From: Hirudo medicinalis
Taxonomy: Eukaryota > Annelida > Clitellata > Hirudinida > Hirudinidae
Assembly: GCA_011800805.1 (NCBI GenBank)
Contig: MPNW01000710.1
Coordinates: 57,794-70,656, forward strand
DNA length: 12,863 nucleotides
Direction: 5' to 3'
Of the stretch, positions 7,617 through 12,863 are shown piece after piece. Below the pieces are notes generated by a model, which did not search any database, was not told the origin of the DNA, and saw only the letters and a program-made list of their open reading frames with translations. How positions within the stretch are numbered: the stretch's first letter is position 1; the number at the start of each line of letters is the position of its first letter. The translations under genes were made by a program, and so were the position numbers.

Positions 7617-7927
7617 AGACGACGACATTTTGATAATGGTGATGCTGAAAACTCTGTCCAGCAAAGGCTACCCATTCAAAATCATCAAGCCATAGGTGAT
7701 AAAGATGAAGATGGTGATGATGATGATGATGAGGAGGAGGAGGAGGAGGATATTTGCAATGCAGATCCTGCTCATAAAAAATTAGTTGCTGGAAGTTACA
7801 CTGAAACGGAGGATGAATTTAACGTCCCCAGTGCAAGTAGGAGAACCACAAATTATGTCAACCACAACTTATATCAACCACAACTCAACCATCACCTTCA
7901 TCACCATCATCATCATCGTCATCGTCA

Positions 7928-7959
<32 letters not shown>

Positions 7960-7970
7960 GTCNTTGGTGA
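7617..7970 (+). CDS. possible exon: acidic-to-basic low-complexity protein
   Basis: A 117-codon frame is open from just after a TGA (7614-7616) to a TGA at 7968-7970. It has no ATG, so it could only be an internal exon. The peptide begins RRRHFDNGDAENSVQQRLPI, continues into DKDEDGDDDDDEEEEEED, then a complex part (ICNADPAHKKLVAGSYTETE, then DEFNVPSASRRTTNYVNHNL), and ends in a His run, His-Arg alternation and about ten Arg. The acidic block comes from GAT/GAG and the basic block from CAT/CGT triplets. The assembly N (7963) falls at the end, so the true length and frame there are uncertain. Just upstream, another frame reads GDEEYTDDDDDIDMDHEDDD (about 7569-7628) and would join with a one- or two-base shift. 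No family is recognised. It may be a real low-complexity exon or two opposed microsatellites. Confidence 0.3.
7896..7963. repeat. CAT/CGT triplet tract ending at an N
   Basis: CAT triplets pass through alternating CAT-CGT (7920-7934) into nine perfect CGT triplets (7935-7961). It stops at the only ambiguous base in the window (7963). CGT repeats are CpG-dense and uncommon in animal DNA. Array length is probably unreliable in the assembly. Confidence 0.93.
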
Positions 7971-8054
7971 ATGGAGCATCGGATACGCGGTTGAATGCAT
8001 TGAATTCATGCATGGAATTCATGAGTAGATTCCAGGCATATGTCTTTGTTTCAG

Positions 8055-8237
8055 ACCCAGTGGAAGCTGGAGGAAGTTGAGATGATGGTGTCGGGTTTGT
8101 TTGCTGCCGTCCATCATGCCCCCCTCATGTGTTCTAAAAATACCTTCCATTCTTTATTGCGAAATCTCAATTTCGATGTTTTTGTATATTTTGCTCTAGT
8201 TACTGCTGCTGTTGATTCTGCTGAAGAATTTCAATAA
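8055..8237 (+). CDS. possible terminal exon, unknown protein
   Basis: TGTCTTTGTTTCAG (8041-8054) is a good polypyrimidine-AG splice acceptor. The frame after it is open in phase 0 for 60 codons to a TAA at 8235-8237, starting TQWKLEEVEMMVSGLFAAVH and ending LVTAAVDSAEEFQ. AATAAA (8233-8238) overlaps the stop codon itself. The peptide has mixed composition and is not repeat-derived, with a hydrophobic stretch (VFVYFALVTAAV). The frame can be read back to an ATG at 8040, but the acceptor makes a spliced model more natural, with the 7617-7967 frame as a possible upstream exon. A donor-like GTGAAT at 7967 would create a stop if joined directly, so the junction is unresolved. No family recognised. 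Confidence 0.28.
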   Translation, partial: TQWKLEEVEMMVSGLFAAVHHAPLMCSKNTFHSLLRNLNFDVFVYFALVTAAVDSAEEFQ

Positions 8238-8245
8238 ATTACAAT

Positions 8246-8280
8246 TTATTATAATGATAATAATAAATTATTATTATAAT
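8246..8280. repeat. imperfect AT palindrome
   Basis: TTATAATGATAATAATAA is followed by a near-complementary TTATTATTATAA arm, forming a long AT hairpin just past the AATAAA. It probably comes from inverted AAT/ATT microsatellites. Confidence 0.7.
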
Positions 8281-8302
8281 TCACAAAAATATGGTTGGTG
8301 CA

Positions 8303-8349
8303 CAAGAAGAATAAGAAGAACAAGAAGAAGTAGGAGAATAAGAAGAAGT
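8303..8349. repeat. AAG-rich purine tract
   Basis: Imperfect GAAGAATAAGAAGAACAAG-type triplets. On the minus strand it encodes Ser/Tyr/Cys repeats. Confidence 0.85.
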
Positions 8350-8478
8350 GAACCCTCTGAATTCCAGAAACCTGTGATGACAATATTCAACTTCACTTGT
8401 TGAAGACTTTCCAACTGCAGCAACAACCAATTCAAGGAGTTCAGTCTTTGAATTACACACTCGTTTAATTTCGATCTT
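8350..8478. other. spacer under a minus-strand open frame
   Basis: A minus frame (8529 to 8281) reads through here with a varied middle part (CNSKTELLELVVAAVGKSST, then SEVEYCHHRFLEFRG). Its ends are repeat-encoded: VNCEN units from the 15-bp repeat and Ser-rich sequence from the AAG tract. It has no ATG, only a TTG, and no recognised family, so it is not called. Confidence 0.35.
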
Positions 8479-8523
8479 CACATTTTCACAATTCACATTT
8501 TCACAATTCACCTCTTCACATTC
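8479..8523. repeat. 15-bp tandem repeat, 2 perfect plus 1 diverged copy
   Basis: CACATTTTCACAATT occurs at 8479-8493 and 8494-8508, with a diverged third copy (CACCTCTTCACATTC) at 8509-8523. Confidence 0.9.
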
Positions 8524-8698
8524 GTGCAAGTGCCAATGTTTTTATTGGAGCCTCAATTCACACTTGGATTTGTAAGCCGAGAGGTGTCTGGGAAGTTGGT
8601 GTTTGAATATTGCAAGGTTCAGCGTGCATTTTCGTAGTTGAGTTACAAGTTAGTTGTTAGTTATCTACACCGATATTGAAATCAATACGTTTACCTGG

Positions 8699-8785
8699 GC
8701 GTCGGTAGCCGAGTGATGAGTGATTACAGGTTTTTGCTTTGATGCAGAGCAGATAGGAGTTCAAATCCCATTCTGCTTGCAAGAA
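8699..8785 (+). mobile_element. tRNA-derived SINE head or tRNA pseudogene
   Basis: TAGCCGAGTGATGAG (8706-8720) matches a Pol III A box (TRGCNNAGTGG type), and AGTTCAAATCC (8758-8768) matches the B box GGTTCGANTCC at 9 of 11 positions. Their spacing is tRNA-like. The GCCGAGTG context resembles class II tRNAs (Leu/Ser). The acceptor and T-stem bases do not pair properly and there is no clean cloverleaf, so a functional tRNA is unlikely. No LINE-like tail or target duplication was found; a T run (CATTTTTTT) lies near 8810. Most likely the 5' part of a SINE or a decayed tRNA copy. Confidence 0.6.
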
Positions 8786-9042
8786 TTTCTGTCACTTATT
8801 TTCAACATTTTTTTAATGCGTTCGCACATTACATCTTCATTGCATTACCATCTATTAAGCGTGACATTGCAGTTACAAACGTAATTAATGACAGAAACCA
8901 TCAGGACAGGTGACCAATTGAACCCTAACAGACGAAAACAAATCAATGAAAGGATGAACTGATTGATAATTCATTATTACAAAATATTCACCCCTCTGAC
9001 GTCAGTGATGTCACAACAAACTGCTTTAAGTTCATTCACCGA
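8786..9042. other. spacer, possibly SINE body
   Basis: No gene is seen. If the tRNA-like head belongs to a SINE, its family-specific body would be here, but I cannot recognise one. Confidence 0.4.
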
Positions 9043-9050
9043 ATGGCTTC

Positions 9051-9245
9051 CAGTGTTGTTGGGTAACGAAGTAAAAGTAACTCGTTTGCTGTATAGTTCT
9101 GTATACATCGGAGTACTTTCTACTTGTAACGAAGTACGAAAAATTGTCAGTACTTTTAGTTGTAACAAAGTACGATTTTCGGAAATACTTTTACTTCGTT
9201 ACTTCGTCCGCCAGAAAGCGTTTCAAAGTAACAAAATTAAACCTT
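9051..9245. repeat. hAT left end with subterminal and inverted repeats
   Basis: GTAACGAAGTAAAAGTA (9063-9079) has a perfect 17-bp inverted copy at 9186-9202. Between them lie TTGTAACGAAGTACG (near 9125-9139) and TTGTAACAAAGTACG (near 9160-9174), a diverged direct pair. Such AAGTA-rich subterminal repeats are where hAT transposases bind in known elements. The 108-codon plus frame across it (8963-9289) is not a gene. Confidence 0.7.
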
Positions 9246-9483
9246 TGGTGCAATTGGTTTCACAAAATGACATTAATTTTATAGTGTAATGAACTTTTAA
9301 ATTCTGAATTAAAGTGTTTTCCACACCGGAAAATTTAGAAAGTCGAAAGGGAAAATTAAAATTCATTTGGATTTGGAGAGAGGAGAAACGTCGTGAGAAC
9401 AATTTTGCGGGTGGCTCGGCTCTTTTGTGTCACAAACATGAAAAGAACCGAAGCACTTCAAAGTTCACTAAGTTCACGTGTGA
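9246..9483. other. interior of outer hAT candidate, no transposase seen
   Basis: No recognisable hAT or BED-finger coding. A 73-codon frame (9314-9535) runs across the inner element boundary and is not called. Confidence 0.4.
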
Positions 9484-9775
9484 CATAATGTTAGGGTGGC
9501 CAGGCAAAAAGATGACATCCTCCCTTTTAACCTAATATTCTATAATAGTCGACAGGCAAAGCTGAAAACCTTTGAAATGTCCGGTTTCGTTAAATTTTAT
9601 GTTAGAATTTTTTATGTATCATTGTTCCAAAAATGTATCTACAATCTACCTCAAGTTTATATTGTTAAAATATACAGTCTATGCGAATTAGTCGATTATA
9701 GTAACTCTAACTGTTATCTGTATTTGGCTCATTACGCTTTTGATATTTACTTTTACTTCTTTATTAGAACCCATT

Positions 9776-9817
9776 ACTTAATAATATTTATTTAATACTT
9801 AATAATATTTATTTAAT
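9776..9817. repeat. perfect 21-bp tandem duplication
   Basis: Two identical 21-bp copies at 9776-9796 and 9797-9817, starting ACTTAATAATATTT. Being perfect inside an aged element, it is probably a recent slippage event. Confidence 0.95.
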
Positions 9818-9962
9818 TTTCCCATTTATACCAAATATGAAACACCAATTACTTGAAAGAATGTTCTCCTTGATTAATGCTTTAATGGACAAAGGAAAGG
9901 AACAGACTCTTAGTCGACTCAGGGCATCATTCTCACAAAGTGCAATTTGAAGAATCTTACCT

Positions 9963-10027
9963 GTGACATGCATAAGTGATATGAATATGTGATATGAATA
10001 TGTGATATGCTTATGTGATATGAATAT
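9963..10027. repeat. 13-bp tandem repeat, 4-5 copies
   Basis: GTGATATGAATAT occurs at 9976-9988, 9989-10001 and 10015-10027, with GTGATATGCTTAT at 10002-10014 and a diverged first copy GTGACATGCATAA at 9963-9975. Confidence 0.95.
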
Positions 10028-10117
10028 GCTAACGAGGATCTTCTGCGAAAGTTGGCTCCTCCGAGAAATATGTTTATAATTAATAAAGATTATAAGGCAA
10101 TAATTGTACAATCGGCT

Positions 10118-10149
10118 GTTTAAATAATGTTTAAATAAGTTTAAATAAT
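10118..10149. repeat. 10/11-bp tandem repeat, 3 copies
   Basis: GTTTAAATAAT, GTTTAAATAA and GTTTAAATAAT follow each other. TTTAAA cores make it locally self-complementary. Confidence 0.85.
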
Positions 10150-10384
10150 GTTTTTAGCATTTTGAAAAAATTGAATATTTATTTTTAATAAATATAACAT
10201 GATTGTTTCTTGGTCGATTCACTAAGAGTAAGACACATTTATCGGCAGCTATTGTAATAAAATTGTACTCATATAAATCTGGAACGATTCAAATGATACA
10301 TTCAATATGTCCTCCTTTGTCCTCCTTTTTGTCTTAATATGTCTTCCTTTTGATGCCCACGTATCTGGCAACCCTGTATAATGT

Positions 10385-10610
10385 CGAGAATTACATACTA
10401 TTCTATAATATTCTACAAAATATTACTAATCTTCGTTGAAATATCCTGTTATAAAATGGATGATAATCTATCTCTCATCTCGATCGATATCGCTGTCACT
10501 CTTAAATGAACATTCCAACAGTTTTTTTCACTCGGTTTTGTGATTTTATACGAAACTGGAATCCACAAAAACTAATAAGGACAATGAAAGATCCACCCTT
10601 CATACGGCAC
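10385..10610. other. spacer inside outer hAT candidate
   Basis: No gene is recognised. TCGATCGAT near 10482 is a short palindromic motif. Confidence 0.4.
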
Positions 10611-11025
10611 AGAATAATTTGTGAATAAAATGAGCCTACATTCTTTTAAACCTGTAAAGGTTTGATGTAAAACAGTGGCGCGTCCAGGGTTCTAACCCCC
10701 AAATTGCTAAATAAAAAGAAGGATAAATATATTTTTAAGTGGTTCTAATTATCGACATCTCGATATTCAACAAATAATATCGGCATAACATTAAAATCAT
10801 CTCCGAAAAGGTAAAACCGAACGAAAAAAAGGGTCTTCAAAAATCAAACCCCCTGAAAAAATTTCCTGATTTGAAATCAACGAGATTGAAAGTAAAGCAT
10901 TTAAGGCACTTGTTCGACTCCAGAAACGTTCAAAAATCTCAACAACATCGAAACGAAATTCAAAATCCAAGCCACACAATGTAGTGTAGAATCATTTATT
11001 TATTGAATAAGCCTAAATTCCTTTA
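10611..11025. repeat. pair of diverged direct repeats (about 38 bp)
   Basis: 10611-10647 and 10988-11025 resemble each other: AGAAT.ATTT, then GAATA, then a core AATGAGCCTACATTCTTTTA against AATAAGCCTAAATTCCTTTA (17 of 20 bases). They flank about 340 bp. They could be relics of an older element's repeats or a chance local duplication. Confidence 0.4.
10673..10694. other. CAGTGGCG hAT-terminus-like motif
   Basis: CAGTGGCGCGTCCAGGG resembles the CAGTGGCGNANCCAGG ends seen on many animal hAT-type elements. A CCCCCTGAAAAAATTTCCTG stretch near 10849-10868 resembles the other end of such elements, but the final CGCCACTG is missing. At best a broken, roughly 200-bp fragment. Confidence 0.3.
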
Positions 11026-11203
11026 TTGTATCTTTATTACACAACATTAATGTACGTAATATTACAGAACGTAACAGTAACTTCTGCAGGACTCTCCATC
11101 ACGCATTGATTGCAGACAAACTTTCATTACTTACAAACTCTCATTAGTAGTGACTTTCGTTGGCATGAATGTAACTTGGTAGTAATGACCAATCAGTTTA
11201 AAC

Positions 11204-11223
11204 ATTAATTAATTAATTAATTA
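11204..11223. repeat. (ATTA)5 microsatellite
   Basis: Twenty bases of perfect ATTA repeat. Confidence 0.95.
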
Positions 11224-11310
11224 GTTTATACGTTTGAAGCATGATGGAGTGATGTACGATCACAATAACACAGCACAAGATGGTTGACGAATGACTTACA
11301 AAAGCAGCTT

Positions 11311-11484
11311 CAGTGCTTTTACTTTTAAAGTAACCTTGAAATGTTGATACTTTTTACTTTTACTACTTGAGCACTTTTTTAAGAAATACTTTTGTTTTAC
11401 TCAAGTACATTTTTGAGGTGTTACTTGTACTTTTACTTAAGTAACAAGTACTTTTACTGAAGAGCAGTACTTTTTACAACACTG
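11311..11484. repeat. hAT right end with TACTTTTAC-type subterminal repeats
   Basis: Many TACTT/AAGTA motifs occur, with GTTACTTGTAC (near 11421) and AGTAACAAGTAC (near 11440) as an inverted pair, ending GTACTTTTTACAACACTG. The left edge CAGTGCTTTTACTTT at 11311 also begins CAGTG, so this could instead be a 174-bp MITE; however the flanks AGCAGCTT and ATGATGGC do not match as a target duplication. Confidence 0.65.
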
Positions 11485-11492
11485 ATGATGGC

Positions 11493-11982
11493 TGTACAAC
11501 TAATAAACAGTCTAATTTATTTCATTTCAACGAAATTATCGATGCCATGAATGCAGAATAAGTTTTCATGGGGACTTGTGCTGGTCTTGAAACGCCGTAC
11601 TTCAACTGGATTGCATTGAGTCAAATAAGGAGCTTGCAGAAGAATAATTTCTCTAATATATTACAATTATGGACGATAATGCTATTAACGCACTTGGGAT
11701 GTGAATTGGCTCAGAAGGTTTGAGTTCTTGCGAGCGATCGTAAAAGCAACAGTCGTTGTTGTCGTGTTCGCAACCCAGCTTGCACCACGACAAACCTCTG
11801 GGAGACGGAGTTATAATAATTTAATTAAGTTTTATTTATTTATTTATTTTAATAATAAATTTAAAGTAAATAAATATCTTTAATTAAATAATTTTATTCC
11901 TCAACGCACAGGGAAGCTGACATGTTTGTTCTTATCAGGAGAAAATACAATCTCTTCGTGGGTGGTCTCTGTTTTGATTTAA
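11493..11982. other. spacer, AT-rich in part
   Basis: A 60-codon frame (11701-11883) has no family features. 11820-11900 is very AT-rich, with TTTATTTATTTATTT against later AAATAAATA, so it can fold back. Otherwise nothing is recognised. Confidence 0.5.
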
Positions 11983-12156
11983 ATTTCAACGTCCGTAAAC
12001 GATGATGATGATGATGATGATGATGATGGGGATGATAATGATAACTTGGGTGATGATGATGGCAATCTCCATGGTAATAACGGTGATATCGATGATTGTG
12101 ATGAGGACTTTAATGAGGAAGAAGAAGAAGAAGAAGATGATGCAAAAATGATGCTG
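11983..12156 (+). CDS. possible Asp/Glu-rich exon ending at a splice donor
   Basis: The frame is open from 11983 to a TAA at 12205-12207. It reads ISTSVN, nine Asp, GDDNDNLGDDDGNLHGNNGD, IDDCDEDFNEEEEEEDDAK, then MMLVSRNDGKNRAPLMWMG. A consensus donor CTG|GTGAGC puts an exon end at 12156 in phase 0. No acceptor AG lies between the upstream in-frame stop (11980-11982) and the Asp run, but the alternative upstream frame (FDLNFNVRKR) would join through a one-base change in the GAT tract. The interrupted, mixed acidic sequence looks more coding-like than a pure repeat, yet GAT and GAA microsatellites alone would also give it. No family recognised. Confidence 0.25.
12001..12027. repeat. (GAT)9 microsatellite
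   Basis: Nine perfect GAT triplets, followed by degenerate GAT/AAT/GGT sequence and a GAA run at 12118-12135. Confidence 0.95.
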
Positions 12157-12393
12157 GTGAGCAGAAATGATGGGAAGAACCGAGCTCCGTTGATGTGGAT
12201 GGGCTAATGCGTGGATAAGAACATTTACGTTAGTGCATTTTAGTGATGCATTGTTTTATCGGATGCATGAAGTGAATTTATTACAATCAATGCGTGTGGG
12301 GATTGCATTCATTTGGTTGCTTCTATTTTATGGTGCTGTGCATTAACCCCGAACTTGATCCCCAATAAATTAGCTCAGTATTGTACTCATTAA
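12157..12393. other. spacer (intron if the acidic exon is real)
   Basis: Nothing is recognised beyond the donor-like start. Repeated GATGCAT/GTGCATT words near 12232-12270 are too short to interpret. Confidence 0.45.
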
Positions 12394-12485
12394 TCCTTCC
12401 TTCCTTCCTCTTATCTATTCATTTATCCACCCAGCCAATTAGCCACCCATCCTATTATCCACCCAAATTGTCCACCCATTCAACT
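12394..12485. repeat. TTCC tract and degenerate CCACCCA repeat
   Basis: About four TTCC units (12395-12409) are followed by four diverged 13-16-bp units with a shared CCACCCA core: 12425-12440, 12441-12456, 12457-12469 and 12470-12485. Confidence 0.75.
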
Positions 12486-12706
12486 GTCCGTTTATACTGC
12501 TGTTTCATGGTGCTTTTATGGTTTTAATATCCAATTCACCAGTCATCAACTCATTAATCAATCAATCTGTGCCTGGATTAAGTTATAATATGAAGTTAAA
12601 TGTTGTTAATTTAGTGAATAATAATTAAAAATGTATTTAATAATGTCGTCTTTATCCAGGTGAGCTTGTGTTCATGTGTGAAAACATAATACAACAACAA
12701 TCTCAC
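12486..12706. other. spacer, nothing recognised
   Basis: No frame, RNA box or transposon end. TATCCAG|GTGAGC near 12654-12666 is a strong donor-like sequence, but no supporting frame was seen. Confidence 0.45.
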
Positions 12707-12735
12707 GCAGCAGCAGCAACAACAGCAACAACAAC
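12707..12735. repeat. CAG/CAA triplet tract
   Basis: CAG triplets pass into CAA and mixed triplets; one frame would read as poly-Gln. No long frame contains it. Confidence 0.9.
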
Positions 12736-12780
12736 ATGCCACTTAGAAGTCAGAGTATAACATATCACCCCCATATCGCT

Positions 12781-12863
12781 AATGATAATAATAATAATAT
12801 AATATAATATAATGATAATAATAATAATATAATATAGCAATAATGATAATAATAATAATATAA
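12781..12863. repeat. 30-31-bp AT tandem repeat, cut by the window edge
   Basis: Copies at 12781-12810 (30 bp), 12811-12841 (31 bp) and 12842-12863 (22 bp, cut by the window end). Each starts AATGATAATAATAATAATAT. The array continues beyond the window. Confidence 0.93.

Larger units (their letters stand above)
9492..10376. mobile_element. hAT-like non-autonomous element (885 bp), nested
   Basis: Left end TAGGGTGGCCAGGCA and the reverse complement of the right end, CAGGGTTGCCAGATA, match at 11 of 15 bases. The flanks CATAATGT (9484-9491) and TATAATGT (10377-10384) agree at 7 of 8 positions, as expected of an aged 8-bp hAT target duplication. Subterminal AGGAGGACA-like motifs repeat near the right end. 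The interior has only short frames, mostly AT-rich and repeat-laden (9776-9817, 9963-10027, 10118-10149), with no transposase signature, so it would need an enzyme from elsewhere. Its position inside 9051-11484 makes it the younger insertion if the outer element is real. Confidence 0.68.
9051..11484. mobile_element. candidate Tol2-like hAT element, non-autonomous, nested
   Basis: The left end CAGTGTTGT (9051-9059) and right end ACAACACTG (11476-11484) are inverted copies of a hAT-type terminus. Both sides carry many GTAAC and AAGTA/TACTT motifs, the subterminal pattern of Tol2-like hAT elements. Left flank ATGGCTTC (9043-9050) and right flank ATGATGGCT (from 11485) share ATGGCT, but shifted by three bases, so an 8-bp target duplication is suggestive only. 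No transposase frame or hAT dimerisation motif is visible inside. A second element (9492-10376) sits within. The ends diverge after about 9 bp, so they could belong to two related elements rather than one. Confidence 0.45.

Noticed and set aside
8281..8529. Minus-strand 82-codon frame with VNCEN repeats
   Set aside because: It begins at TTG, its ends are repeat-encoded (15-bp unit and AAG tract), and no splice or family evidence was seen.
9496..9795. 99-codon frame inside the inner hAT-like element as a possible transposase
   Set aside because: The peptide is Phe/Tyr/Ile-rich from AT-rich DNA and shows no hAT catalytic or dimerisation motif.
10908..10919. TGTTCGACTCC, a near-perfect Pol III B box
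   Set aside because: No A box at suitable spacing upstream and no cloverleaf on either strand, so not a tRNA gene.

Overview
The window looks like a low-gene-density stretch of an animal (metazoan) nuclear genome, not a prokaryotic or viral region. The DNA is clearly AT-rich. It is crowded with trinucleotide microsatellites (GAT/ATC, AAC/GTT, AAT/ATT, GAA, CGT), minisatellites and degraded DNA transposons, and no frame shows a long recognisable protein. One assembly N lies at 7963, at the end of a CGT tract. Composition and repeat style fit a lophotrochozoan invertebrate, and a leech- or mollusc-like draft genome is my guess, but nothing here fixes the species. No conserved protein family was recognised, so every CDS entry is an exon-like candidate at low confidence.

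Layout. 1-634: a possible terminal exon (429-566) with a splice-acceptor-like tract, a stop and an AATAAA. 635-789: five copies of a 31-bp repeat. 790-2560: AT-rich non-coding DNA with a nested hairpin (1202-1277), a 21-bp repeat (1548-1610), a 15-copy ATC tract (1880-1924) and a 12-bp repeat (2329-2424). 2560-4400: microsatellite-rich DNA with GAY, CAT, CCRT and GTT tracts. 4640-4980: an unusually GC-rich island with two strong hairpins. 5078-5395: an exon-like open frame. 5423-6764: little visible structure. 6765-7032: a 17-copy 15/16-bp minisatellite built from four unit variants.

7570-8237 is the best protein-coding candidate. A 117-codon ATG-less frame runs from an Asp/Glu-rich block to a His/Arg-rich block (7617-7967). 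A polypyrimidine-AG acceptor and a 60-codon terminal frame follow (8055-8237), with AATAAA overlapping the stop codon. A tRNA-derived SINE-like head with A and B boxes lies at 8699-8785.

9051-11484 is a transposon graveyard. CAGTGTTG...CAACACTG ends with GTAAC/AAGTA subterminal repeats suggest a Tol2-like hAT element of about 2.4 kb. A second, 885-bp hAT-like non-autonomous element (9492-10376) appears inserted inside it; it has inverted AGGGTNGCCAG ends and an 8-bp target duplication matching at 7 of 8 positions. 11983-12207 holds another Asp/Glu-rich open frame with a good splice donor. The window ends in CCTT, CAG/CAA and a 30-31-bp AT repeat that runs off the edge. I see no cluster of genes working together; the visible biology is mainly repeat expansion and nested DNA-transposon insertion.
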